The translations under genes and the position numbers were made by a program. 64,000 bases of DNA from an uncultured Bacteroidales bacterium. Lineage in GTDB: Bacteria > Bacteroidota > Bacteroidia > Bacteroidales > Porphyromonadaceae. This document shows, piece after piece, positions 1 through 7,385 of this stretch. Numbering within the stretch: the first letter of the stretch is position 1; every line of letters starts with the position of its first letter. Under the pieces are notes generated by a model. It was not told where the DNA came from. It did not search any database and worked only from the letters and a program-made list of their open reading frames with translations. The stretch covers positions 28,352-92,351 of the forward strand of contig CAMYPM010000006.1 of NCBI GenBank assembly GCA_947290775.1, given 5' to 3'.

Positions 1-860
1 AAGAGCTACACGAAGAGCAAAACGACATCTACGAGCAGAAGCTTGCTTTAGTCGAAGAGGCTGAGTCACTGGCTAACAGCACTAATTGGAATGAAACAGC
101 CGACCGACTCAAGGCTATTCAGCAGGAATGGAAAGAGGGCGGATACATCACAAATGGACGTAAAAACAAAGAGCTTTGGGAGCGTTTGCGTGCCGCTTGC
201 GATACTTTCTTCTCTGCCTACAACGAAAGGCGTAAGCAACGCCGACGTGCTTATCAGGAACAAGTAGGAAACCTGAAGCGCAAACAGCAGTTGACTAAGG
301 ATACCGAAAAGCTACTTGCCAATGAGGAGGGGCTCGCCCGCGAGGAGGTTGAAGAGCGTTTGGGTAAGATAGTAGAAGAGTTCAGAAGTGTGGGACATGT
401 GCCCATCAAGGAAAAGGATGCCGCGCACAAAGCCTTCTACGATAAAGTAAATGATACGTTGCGCAAGTTTAATATTGTGCTACGGACTAACCAAGGTCGT
501 AACCACAATCAGACCACGGACAATAATGCCCGCTCGGGGGAAGACAACAACACACCCATTGCGGAGATCAATGATGTAAAGCAAGCCAAGCAGCGTATGG
601 AAGCACTTATCCGGGAAAGAGATCGGATACGTACACAAATCATGACCGCTTCCGGCAATGCAGGACTCATTACAAGTAGTAGTGAGTGGGGCAACAAAAT
701 GATGCAGGGCGTAGAAAAGAACATTGACGTGCTTAAGCAGCGCCAAGAAAGCATCATGCAAAGCATTGCCGAGTGCCGTGCTAAAATCAAAGAGCTCCGA
801 AATGAAAAGGAAAAGCCCACTCAAACAGAGGAGGGGCAAGAAAACGTAACAGAAGAGTAA
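1..860 (+). CDS. DUF349 domain protein, 5' truncated by window edge
   Basis: The reading frame is open from base 3 to the TAA at 858-860, so about 285 C-terminal residues are visible and the true start lies upstream. The first ~150 residues show the DUF349 pattern of helical repeats with spaced tryptophans (TNWNETADRLKAIQQEW, then KELWERLRAACDTFF). A Gln/Asn-rich linker follows, then a long Lys/Glu/Arg-rich coiled coil to the C terminus. There is no signal peptide or membrane segment in the visible part, so it is probably cytoplasmic. DUF349 proteins are widespread in Bacteroidetes and their biochemical role is not settled. The small helical gene at 872 follows after 11 bp and is probably co-transcribed. 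Family assignment is firm; function is unknown. Confidence 0.85.
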   Translation, partial: ELHEEQNDIYEQKLALVEEAESLANSTNWNETADRLKAIQQEWKEGGYITNGRKNKELWERLRAACDTFFSAYNERRKQRRRAYQEQVGNLKRKQQLTKDTEKLLANEEGLAREEVEERLGKIVEEFRSVGHVPIKEKDAAHKAFYDKVNDTLRKFNIVLRTNQGRNHNQTTDNNARSGEDNNTPIAEINDVKQAKQRMEALIRERDRIRTQIMTASGNAGLITSSSEWGNKMMQGVEKNIDVLKQRQESIMQSIAECRAKIKELRNEKEKPTQTEEGQENVTEE

Positions 861-871
861 ATTATTAGTAT

Positions 872-1162
872 ATGGCGAATAAACGAGACCTAAAGCGAGA
901 TATGCGCATTATTGCCGACAATCTGGCGGATGATATCTATGCGCTTAAGCGTAGTGCGCTAAGCGATGCCGAAAGGGAAAAAGCGAAAGAGCTGATCAAT
1001 CGTGTGGCTGCCTTGGAGGCTAAAGGAGTAAAAAAGGTGAGTGAGGCGGTTAAATCAGTAAAAGAAAAAGAAAGAGCATCCTCTTTCTTTGCCAAGCTCC
1101 GCCGAGAATTTAATGAAGATGTAGCACTCATCGAAACTGAGATAAAGAAATTAGTGCACTAA
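872..1162 (+). CDS. Small all-helical charged hypothetical protein (96 aa)
   Basis: A short gene starting at ATG 872, 11 bp after the DUF349 gene and ending just before a strong terminator, so it is the last cistron of that operon. The product is rich in Lys, Glu, Arg and Ala with heptad-like spacing and is probably entirely helical. It has no signal peptide, cysteine or membrane segment. I do not recognise a named family. Coupling to a coiled-coil DUF349 protein suggests a small partner or regulator of it, but that is inference from position alone. Codon use and the tight spacing support a real gene. Confidence 0.75.
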   Translation: MANKRDLKRDMRIIADNLADDIYALKRSALSDAEREKAKELINRVAALEAKGVKKVSEAVKSVKEKERASSFFAKLRREFNEDVALIETEIKKLVH

Positions 1163-1170
1163 TCGGGAAT

Positions 1171-1213
1171 GCATCCATACCGAGACTTCCGCTCCGGTAT
1201 GGATGCTTTTCTT
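1171..1213 (+). terminator. Rho-independent terminator after DUF349 operon
   Basis: A perfect 12-bp inverted repeat (GCATCCATACCG at 1171-1182, CGGTATGGATGC at 1195-1206) is followed by TTTTCTTTT. It overlaps the upstream in-frame extension of the next gene, which argues for the downstream ATG at 1296 as that gene's start. Confidence 0.9.
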
Positions 1214-1295
1214 TTACACCAAAGGAGAGCTTCTTGGCCGCTTTGGAGCCTTAACGGATAATCAATTTCCCTATACAGACATTTCCGCCTTCGCA

Positions 1296-2084
1296 ATGCA
1301 AACAGATCATTTAAAGATTGGTGCTGCCCAATTGGATATAGCAATTGGCCATGCAGAAGCCAACCTTCACAAGGTGCAGCAGTACACCACTCAGGCGGCA
1401 GCAGAAGGATGCGACCTAATCGTCTTTCCGGAAGTAATCACCTCGGGATTTGCCGATTTTGAACGTTTAGCCGAATTACCTCCCTATACCTCTTTAGAAA
1501 CGATCAGGGAATTAGCGATCAGCCACAAAGTGGCCATTGCCTCCTCTATGCTTTTGCGTGAGGGTGACTCCATATACAATCGCATCTTCTTAGCCACTGC
1601 CGAGGGCGATCTACTTACCCAAGATAAGCGTCATCTATTCTCTCCCGGGGGAGAGGCTAAATATGTTTCTCCGGCATTAGAAAGACACATTTACCTCTTC
1701 AAGGGCTGGCGGATTCTGCTGACAGCTTGTTATGATCTGCGCTTCCCTGTGTGGTGTCGCAATCGCAATAATGAATACGATCTTATCATCAATTGTGCCA
1801 ACTGGCCCCAACCTCGCCGTCGTGTGTGGCAAACGCTACTAAACGCACGCGCTATGGAAAATCTCTGCTACGTATGTGGGGTTAATCGAGTGGGCACAGA
1901 TGACGATGGGTTGCATTATACCGGAGACTCGGCCATAGTAGATCCACGCGGCAATCATCTTGGCGAGGCTACACCCGAAGAAGAACAATTTTTCTCAGCA
2001 ATCATTGAACGTGAACCGATGGAGAAACTGCGTCGTAAGTTCCCTGTATGGAAAGATGCCGATTCGTTCACACTTATATACTGA
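1296..2084 (+). CDS. Carbon-nitrogen hydrolase (nitrilase superfamily), omega-amidase-like
   Basis: This 263-residue protein is a full-length nitrilase-superfamily amidase. The Glu-Lys-Cys triad is visible: Glu46 in VFPEVITSGF, Lys111 in DKRHLFSPGGE and Cys145 in TACYDLRFPVWCRN. The CYDLRFP signature resembles the YafV/Nit2 omega-amidase branch, which deaminates alpha-keto acid amides such as 2-oxoglutaramate; that substrate is inferred from the family. The open frame reaches back to 1203, but that region lies inside the terminator hairpin of the previous operon, and the homologous N terminus (LKIGAAQLDIA) begins just after ATG 1296. It is cytoplasmic and stands alone between two terminators. 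Confidence 0.88.
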   Translation: MQTDHLKIGAAQLDIAIGHAEANLHKVQQYTTQAAAEGCDLIVFPEVITSGFADFERLAELPPYTSLETIRELAISHKVAIASSMLLREGDSIYNRIFLATAEGDLLTQDKRHLFSPGGEAKYVSPALERHIYLFKGWRILLTACYDLRFPVWCRNRNNEYDLIINCANWPQPRRRVWQTLLNARAMENLCYVCGVNRVGTDDDGLHYTGDSAIVDPRGNHLGEATPEEEQFFSAIIEREPMEKLRRKFPVWKDADSFTLIY

Positions 2085-2119
2085 CGTGTAGCCCATTCTG
2101 ATTTATGGGAGTTAAGCAT

Positions 2120-2150
2120 AAGCGGACAGCCGGGTGGGTACTGTCCGCTT
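2120..2150. terminator. Bidirectional terminator between convergent genes
   Basis: A perfect 10-bp inverted repeat, AAGCGGACAG and CTGTCCGCTT, lies between the convergent nitrilase and endonuclease/phosphatase genes. On the plus strand it runs into TTTTACTTT. It abuts the stop codon of the minus-strand gene. Confidence 0.8.
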
Positions 2151-3188
2151 TTACTTTAGAAAGAAGAGGGCACTTACTGCCAAATGATCGCTCACACCTC
2201 CTAAATAGTGTGTTCCTCCATAGGTACGAAGCGGAATAGAGCGCCCATCAGCCAGACGACGCATAGATAGGTGCGGCACATTAGTTACTGATCCTACCAC
2301 TACCTTTACACCTCCAAGTGTATGGTCTAACAAACTTCTTGAGACGATGAAGCGGTCTAACTGCTCTGTAATACCTCCGTAATAGTAGCTCCCGGGGTAA
2401 CTGTCCTTACTCAGAAGGGTAGTAATGTCATACAAATTCGCTTGGTCGGACAAAGGAGCATCTTTGCCCAAAGGCGGAAAGAGATGGATTGAGGAGCGGT
2501 CATAGGGCGTGGCATTAAAGTCCCCCAGAATAAGAATAGAGCGGTTGGGGTCTACAGCCAGCAAGGAGTCACACTGAGTAGCTAAGAAGGTCATCGCCTC
2601 GTTGCGCACTTTGCGAGATTTCCACGCTCCGCCTCGGCGAGAGGGAAGATGTACAATCAGCAAATCCAAAGGCGCATCATTGTAAAAGCGTCCTTCTACA
2701 TGGAGTATATTACGACTTCGCTTGGTGGTATCAGAGATAAACGGAATAGTCCACTCTTCCGATCCAACGATACGGAAACGATCCTCCAGATAAAGAAGCG
2801 CCACATCCATACCGCGCGGATCATCACTGCAAGAGATCGTATAGCGATAGCCGGCGGCACCCAAGGGAGTTGTAGCAAGGAGCGCATCCAGCACACAGGC
2901 ATTCTCTACTTCACAAAGGGCAACCAACCAGGGCCAAGTAGTACCTCCTGCGTTACTAATGGCTTCTGCTATTGCTTGTAGTTTGCGATTGTATCGCACC
3001 GACGTCCACTCTCGGGCCGCTGTAGGAAGGTATTCAAAGTCGTTATAGCCGACATCATGGATCGTATCGCATAAGTTTTCCACATTAAAGGTCACTATGC
3101 GGAAAGCCTCTTGCCCCTTTGCGGAAATGCCTCCACACCCAAAGAGCAATAGTAGCACTACGCCCCAAACTGCCTTTCTCACCGCCAT
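2151..3188 (-). CDS. Endonuclease/exonuclease/phosphatase family lipoprotein
   Basis: A 345-residue member of the metal-dependent EEP fold (DNase I / inositol-phosphatase-like). Motifs in order: FRIVTFNVENLCDT with the first Asn, ALCEVEN with the metal-binding Glu, HLPSRRGG, ILGDFNATPYD with the catalytic Asp-x-Asn, and GVSDHLAVSALF with the terminal Asp-His. The N terminus (VRKAVWGVVLLLLFGC) is a signal sequence ending in a lipobox-like LFGC, so it is probably a periplasmic or outer-membrane lipoprotein. Whether it cuts DNA or hydrolyses a phosphoester cannot be told. The frame extends to 3227, but ATG 3188 gives the better signal peptide. A -7 promoter element sits almost on top of this ATG. 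Confidence 0.82.
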   Translation of the reverse strand: MAVRKAVWGVVLLLLFGCGGISAKGQEAFRIVTFNVENLCDTIHDVGYNDFEYLPTAAREWTSVRYNRKLQAIAEAISNAGGTTWPWLVALCEVENACVLDALLATTPLGAAGYRYTISCSDDPRGMDVALLYLEDRFRIVGSEEWTIPFISDTTKRSRNILHVEGRFYNDAPLDLLIVHLPSRRGGAWKSRKVRNEAMTFLATQCDSLLAVDPNRSILILGDFNATPYDRSSIHLFPPLGKDAPLSDQANLYDITTLLSKDSYPGSYYYGGITEQLDRFIVSRSLLDHTLGGVKVVVGSVTNVPHLSMRRLADGRSIPLRTYGGTHYLGGVSDHLAVSALFFLK

Positions 3189-3192
3189 AGCA

Positions 3193-3200
3193 CAAAGATA
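3193..3200 (-). promoter_or_regulatory. Bacteroidetes -7 element (TATCTTTG) before EEP gene
   Basis: CAAAGATA on the plus strand reads TATCTTTG on the minus strand and matches TAnnTTTG. It lies only 4 bp upstream of the ATG, so transcription would start at or very near the start codon. No well-spaced -33 TTTG is seen, so confidence is limited. Confidence 0.4.
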
Positions 3201-3239
3201 AAGGGATCTTTGAGATATATTGCACAATGGTTATGCAAA

Positions 3240-3270
3240 GAGGACTGCACCCACAGCGAGTACAGCCCTC
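3240..3270 (-). terminator. Terminator after cytidine deaminase
   Basis: On the minus strand GAGGGCTG pairs with CAGTCCTC (one G-T wobble), followed by TTTG, about 30 bp past the cdd stop codon. Confidence 0.5.
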
Positions 3271-3300
3271 TCCAACAATCAAATGGGTTGCCCTTACCTT

Positions 3301-3780
3301 TTAGGAAAGAAATGAAGCATCAAATCCAAAAGGAAGCAGGAAGGAATTATCTTCTAATATTAACGCATCTCTTTCTCCCGGTAAGATAATACGAATGGGC
3401 GTCTTATATCGCGTGCTTGTCTCCAGTATTACTTGTCGGCATCCTCCACAGGGAGAAGCCCTATTCACGCGCTTCTTTCCCTCTGCAAAAGCTACTATCA
3501 GCAGTTCTTTTACCGCCTTGTCGGGATAGGCAGCTCCGGCATGAAAGAGTGCGTTTCGCTCTGCACAAATACCCTGCGGATAGGAGGCATTTTCCTGATT
3601 GCTGCCTGTAACGATGGTGCCGTCTTCCAAACGAAGTGACGCTCCTACGAAGAAGCGACTATAAGGCGCATAGGCATTGCGGGCAGCTTCTATTGCAGCA
3701 GCTTCTAATTCGATTAAGGCATCGTCAAACTCTTCACGAGGCAGAAGACGATAGTTTATGTGGAGTTGTTGTTCTTTCAT
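3301..3780 (-). CDS. cdd: Cytidine deaminase
   Basis: A 159-residue homotetrameric-type cytidine deaminase that converts cytidine or deoxycytidine to the uridine form in pyrimidine salvage. The zinc site is intact: Cys72-Ala-Glu74 in ICAERNALF and Cys111/Cys114 in PCGGCRQV, with Glu74 the proton shuttle. The substrate motif NQENASYPQG precedes it. ATG 3780 was chosen because it follows the upstream gene's stop by only 4 bp and begins the conserved region; the longer frame to 3801 would overlap that gene. It is the second cistron behind the FadL-type gene, a pairing with no obvious metabolic logic. Confidence 0.93.
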   Translation of the reverse strand: MKEQQLHINYRLLPREEFDDALIELEAAAIEAARNAYAPYSRFFVGASLRLEDGTIVTGSNQENASYPQGICAERNALFHAGAAYPDKAVKELLIVAFAEGKKRVNRASPCGGCRQVILETSTRYKTPIRIILPGERDALILEDNSFLLPFGFDASFLS

Positions 3781-3784
3781 GGGT

Positions 3785-5449
3785 TTAGAAATTAATTCCA
3801 AAGGATAGAGTAGCCTTATTACTGTGCGTGTTGATGCGGATAGGATCGGGAGTTTTTATTATTGCATTCCCATTGTTATCGCAATAAGTCGGGAAGGGGT
3901 AAACTTTACTCTTTTGCGTACTATAGACATAAGCGAAGTCCATATAAAAACACTTTGTAAAGTGGTATCCTATCCCACAGGTGAAGGCATTTGCTCCGCT
4001 CTTGAACTCGTAGTGAGGTATTGTGCCGGCTGTACGTACTTTGGGTCCTGCCGTGGGGAATGTGTAATTCTCCCCTTCCACATCACGAGAAGGATCTGTT
4101 TGCCACAATCCTCCGACACGAAGTGCCAAACGAGATATGGGTTTCACCTCTAAGCCGACACGCATCGTATGAGCGGCCTTGTAGTGCTTCGATATAGCGT
4201 CATTATCTAAGGTGAAAGGTCCTATATCATCGGATATGCGCATCATACCATAAGGAACTAACTCATAATCAAAACTGATCAGCCCTAAGTTCTTGTAGGT
4301 ATAGGCAATCCCGAAAGAGAGACGAGTAGGAGTCATCAGATTGTACACATAGTAGGCATCGGCCGGCGTACTTGCCGCGTAATACCACTCCTTTTCGGGT
4401 AGCAAATGGCCGTCCTTATCCAAGCCTTGGGAGTAACGTGAGTTGCCCCATGCTCGGTAGGTGTCGGTAAAGCGATAAAAAGTAGGTGTAGTTAATGCAA
4501 AGCCTAAGCGCAAGCCATCTACAGGTAATGCAATAAGCCCAAGCGAGAATGCAAAGCCGTCTCCTCGAGTCGATAATTCATTCTTTAAGTTTAGATAGTC
4601 GTCAAAGGGAAATTGCTCATTGTATTCGCTTCGATAGTTCATGCGATTATACATATACTTGAATGAGAAGCCAGTGTAAAGTATATCGCGGTAGTTGAAT
4701 CCAAATGAGAAGTCGTAATCGCGTGTATAACCGGATTCGGAGAATCGGAGCAAGCTGTTTGCCGGTCCGTAGGGGAGATATCGTCCTGCGGAAGCATCGT
4801 AATACTCAAAGGCCGAAGTGTAATAGGGACCCATATCATCCTTCCGAGCAGATGTCCAGCCACTCTGGTAACCCAATATAGCTAACCAAGAGGCCGCTCC
4901 ATCTACATAGGGATCATAATTGGACCTTGAAAAAAAGTCTGTCTGAGGAAAACCGTCCGGTGTAACCTTGGCAGTGAAGTCGGCTAAGGAATATTCGGTA
5001 GGGCGGCGGGAGGATATACCTATGCTTCGATTATACACATAGCTTTGATTCATATTGAAAGCGAAGTTGAACGAATAGTCCCTCTTTTTATCAAAGAAAC
5101 TTGCTACATATCCCAATTGTCCGGAGTGAAAGTCAGTCTTTTTCTTTGCATTCGTTTGATTATACCAAGACGTTCTTACATCACGTGAGTCTGTATTCAT
5201 TGTATAAACGAATTCAGACTTACGAAAAACAGCCGTTGCTGCAGGGTTGTAGGCAATGGCAGACAGATCCCCTCCTAAGGCCGTAAAGGCACCGGCAAGA
5301 GATTCATAACGAGCCGTCCCGCTCAATGCTTTCTGACTCAAACGAAAGGCATCTGTTTCGCTCTGTGCACTTACCGAAAGAGTTGCGGAAAAGAAAAGCA
5401 ACGAGAGCACTATATAGCAATTACGTATTTTCATTTTTCTAATATTCAT
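3785..5449 (-). CDS. OmpP1/FadL-type outer-membrane transport protein
   Basis: A 554-residue outer-membrane beta-barrel. The signal peptide (NCYIVLSLLFFSATLSVSAQ) is followed by the FadL-family N-terminal pattern: SGTARYESLAGAFTALGGDL, then SAIAYNPAATAVF. The rest is alternating aromatic and polar beta strands ending in a C-terminal Phe (LSFGINF), as expected for BAM-dependent insertion. FadL relatives carry hydrophobic compounds such as long-chain fatty acids across the outer membrane; the substrate here is unknown. A second start at ATG 5434 is possible and equally compatible with the signal peptide. cdd follows by 4 bp. Confidence 0.82.
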   Translation of the reverse strand: MNIRKMKIRNCYIVLSLLFFSATLSVSAQSETDAFRLSQKALSGTARYESLAGAFTALGGDLSAIAYNPAATAVFRKSEFVYTMNTDSRDVRTSWYNQTNAKKKTDFHSGQLGYVASFFDKKRDYSFNFAFNMNQSYVYNRSIGISSRRPTEYSLADFTAKVTPDGFPQTDFFSRSNYDPYVDGAASWLAILGYQSGWTSARKDDMGPYYTSAFEYYDASAGRYLPYGPANSLLRFSESGYTRDYDFSFGFNYRDILYTGFSFKYMYNRMNYRSEYNEQFPFDDYLNLKNELSTRGDGFAFSLGLIALPVDGLRLGFALTTPTFYRFTDTYRAWGNSRYSQGLDKDGHLLPEKEWYYAASTPADAYYVYNLMTPTRLSFGIAYTYKNLGLISFDYELVPYGMMRISDDIGPFTLDNDAISKHYKAAHTMRVGLEVKPISRLALRVGGLWQTDPSRDVEGENYTFPTAGPKVRTAGTIPHYEFKSGANAFTCGIGYHFTKCFYMDFAYVYSTQKSKVYPFPTYCDNNGNAIIKTPDPIRINTHSNKATLSFGINF

Positions 5450-5476
5450 ATTGTGTGTTGACGTTCATTCTGTACA

Positions 5477-5511
5477 ACAGTAGTTTCTCCCACAGGGGGA
5501 GAAACTACTGT
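5477..5511 (-). terminator. Stem-loop after Tyr/Gly-rich secreted protein gene
   Basis: A perfect 14-bp stem (ACAGTAGTTTCTCC at 5477-5490, GGAGAAACTACTGT at 5498-5511) with a short loop lies just past the stop codon. It lacks a clear U-run, so it could be a terminator or an mRNA 3'-end stabiliser. Confidence 0.6.
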
Positions 5512-5522
5512 GGCTCTACTAT

Positions 5523-7052
5523 TTAGCGTCCCCTATGTCCTCCGGAGCTTGAGGTGGAACCGGAAGAACTTGGCGAGGAAGAGGAGGAAGAGGGAGACGA
5601 ATAGCTACCTCGACCACTTCTACTTGATGGAGAAGAATAGGTATTGTCCCTTGATGTAGACGAAGGTCTTGTATTCATAGTTGAAGACCTACGCTGACTC
5701 GGCTCAACGGACTTATAAGAGCCTCTACCACTTCTGTAAGATGGAGTACTTACCCGCTCCCTACGTGTGGGTGAGGTTGTAGAGGGTGCCGTACGGAATA
5801 CACCGCCTCTGGAGATGCCGTCATAGCTGCCGCGACCTCTTTGATCTCTACCCAATTCACGCCTTTCACGCTGATTGCCTACAGAGTTTCGTCTATCGTT
5901 GTCAATACGCTCAAACTGACGATTCCGATTATTTGAATTGCGATCTGTGATAATTGTACGCCCTTCACCCTGATTGAATGAACCTCGCCCTCGTTGGTTC
6001 GTAACGAAGCGATCGTTGTCGGTAATACGCTTATTTGGATCTGTCCAATAGGAACCGCGGTCATAACGTCCGCGCTGTATAAGCTCATCTGATGCTACAC
6101 TACTTCTGCCGTTACGATTTTGAGTAGCACCATTCGAGGCTGCTACACGTCCACGCTCTACACGGTTATTAGAAGCATAGGAAGAGGCTCCTCTACGTCC
6201 ATTGGCGTAGTAGTTGCGACTATAGTAACGTCCCGAATAGGGGTCGTACCCATAGCTTCCATCCCAGTAACCATCCCAATAGCCATCACGATATCCGTAG
6301 CCATAACCACCCCCGTAGCCATATCCCCAAGCATAGCCGGAACCAAAGCCATAGCCGGGACCCCACCAAGGATCGTAATAACCCCAGCGAGATCTGCCCC
6401 AAGGCCAATAGGAATAATAGTAGTACCATACCCAGGGATCAGAGTAATACCAAGGATCATACCAAGGAAAATAGGAAGACCCTCCATAGTCCCATCCATA
6501 AGAAGGATATACATTGATCGTTACATTACCGTCATACCCGTAGTAATCCTCCTCGTAGCCATAATCATAATACCCGTAGCGGTCATTATCAACGATTACG
6601 ACCACGCTGCCCGACTGTGTGTCCATCAGTATAGTAGCAGGGTCATGGAAGCGCGCTATTCGTGAAGAGTATTGACCGGAATGACGCTTCTTCGCTTTAT
6701 TCTTATAAGCTTTCTTCCCGGACTTATTGCCATAGGCTACTCCACGCTTCACTTGTGCATTGCCATTCTGGCCTCGGCGATTATAGGCATCTATATCGTC
6801 CTCGCTCAATTCGTAGCCATCTTGTGCATATTCATCCTCTGTGTAGGCCTCCTCTTGGGCTCGCTGTCGCTCCCATTCAAGGCGATCTTTCTTCATCCGC
6901 TCGGCTTCTGCTTTGCGTGCCGCTTCACGCTCCTTCTTCGCACGAGAGGGAGTATAATATACATCGTCGTCATAGTTCTGCGCCATGCTCCCGATGCCTG
7001 TCATTCCCATGATGAGAGGAATGATTAGTGCGGTTAAGATTATTCGTTTCAT
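5523..7052 (-). CDS. Secreted low-complexity Tyr/Gly/Arg/Ser-rich protein of unknown function
   Basis: A 509-residue protein with a clear signal peptide (ILTALIIPLIMGMTGIGSMAQ). Four zones follow: a Lys/Glu/Arg-rich helix (about 35-75); a short ordered-looking segment containing RIARFHDPATILMDTQSGSV; an extremely aromatic Tyr/Gly/Trp/Asp zone (about 155-285, for example YYYYSYWPWGRSRWGYYDPW); and a disordered Arg/Ser/Gly tail in which RGS[YF] recurs five times, ending in a poly-Ser run. No catalytic motif or membrane segment after the signal is visible, and no T9SS C-terminal domain is recognisable. Weakly similar YG-rich proteins occur in Bacteroidetes but I cannot name a family. It is monocistronic, with a stem-loop after it and a 333-bp gap before it. 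Confidence 0.8.
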   Translation of the reverse strand: MKRIILTALIIPLIMGMTGIGSMAQNYDDDVYYTPSRAKKEREAARKAEAERMKKDRLEWERQRAQEEAYTEDEYAQDGYELSEDDIDAYNRRGQNGNAQVKRGVAYGNKSGKKAYKNKAKKRHSGQYSSRIARFHDPATILMDTQSGSVVVIVDNDRYGYYDYGYEEDYYGYDGNVTINVYPSYGWDYGGSSYFPWYDPWYYSDPWVWYYYYSYWPWGRSRWGYYDPWWGPGYGFGSGYAWGYGYGGGYGYGYRDGYWDGYWDGSYGYDPYSGRYYSRNYYANGRRGASSYASNNRVERGRVAASNGATQNRNGRSSVASDELIQRGRYDRGSYWTDPNKRITDNDRFVTNQRGRGSFNQGEGRTIITDRNSNNRNRQFERIDNDRRNSVGNQRERRELGRDQRGRGSYDGISRGGVFRTAPSTTSPTRRERVSTPSYRSGRGSYKSVEPSQRRSSTMNTRPSSTSRDNTYSSPSSRSGRGSYSSPSSSSSSPSSSGSTSSSGGHRGR

Positions 7053-7385
7053 GTTGCTATAATGTTAGTGTATCTTGCTATATCTTTTATTACGCATTTG
7101 CGTATCTTGTGTTTTTGGCGGCTTGGCAATCATCTATTTTATTAAATGGGAGCCAAACATTCTTATTTATCTAATTAGAGTGCTCTTCTCGTTGGTCGTT
7201 TAATAAACAAGCGTCTAAAGCCTTACATCGTAAAGATAGTAATAAAGAAAGAATAAAGAGTAACTTTCCGAGCAAACAATAGAAAAAAGGTATCTTGCCC
7301 TGACAATTAGGCAACTCAAAAATAGAGTGCAAAGAGGGATTACAGCACCGCAATAAGTATTTTTCTTTGTAGCTTTACGGAGGAT
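7053..7385. other. Divergent intergenic region, 333 bp
   Basis: AT-rich spacer between the divergent Tyr/Gly-rich gene and the BrkB gene. It must hold both promoters, but neither is clear. TTTCTTTG at 7362-7369 is an imperfect -7 for BrkB. CAAAAATA at 7317-7324 reads TATTTTTG on the minus strand but lies 265 bp from that gene. Three TATCTT words at 7071, 7081 and 7103 may be a decayed relic of the 22-bp repeat family. No ORF or RNA gene is seen. Confidence 0.5.

Noticed and set aside
1203..1295. Upstream start for the nitrilase-family gene
   Set aside because: The extension lies within the previous operon's terminator hairpin and encodes residues unlike the family.
6120..6665. 181-codon Ile/Val/Pro-rich open frame on the plus strand
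   Set aside because: It is antisense to the Tyr/Gly-rich gene; its low complexity is the complement of that gene's TAT and GGN codons.
7071..7110. TATCTT words 22 bp apart as a sixth copy of the repeat family
   Set aside because: Only about eight bases per unit match; too weak to separate from chance in AT-rich DNA.
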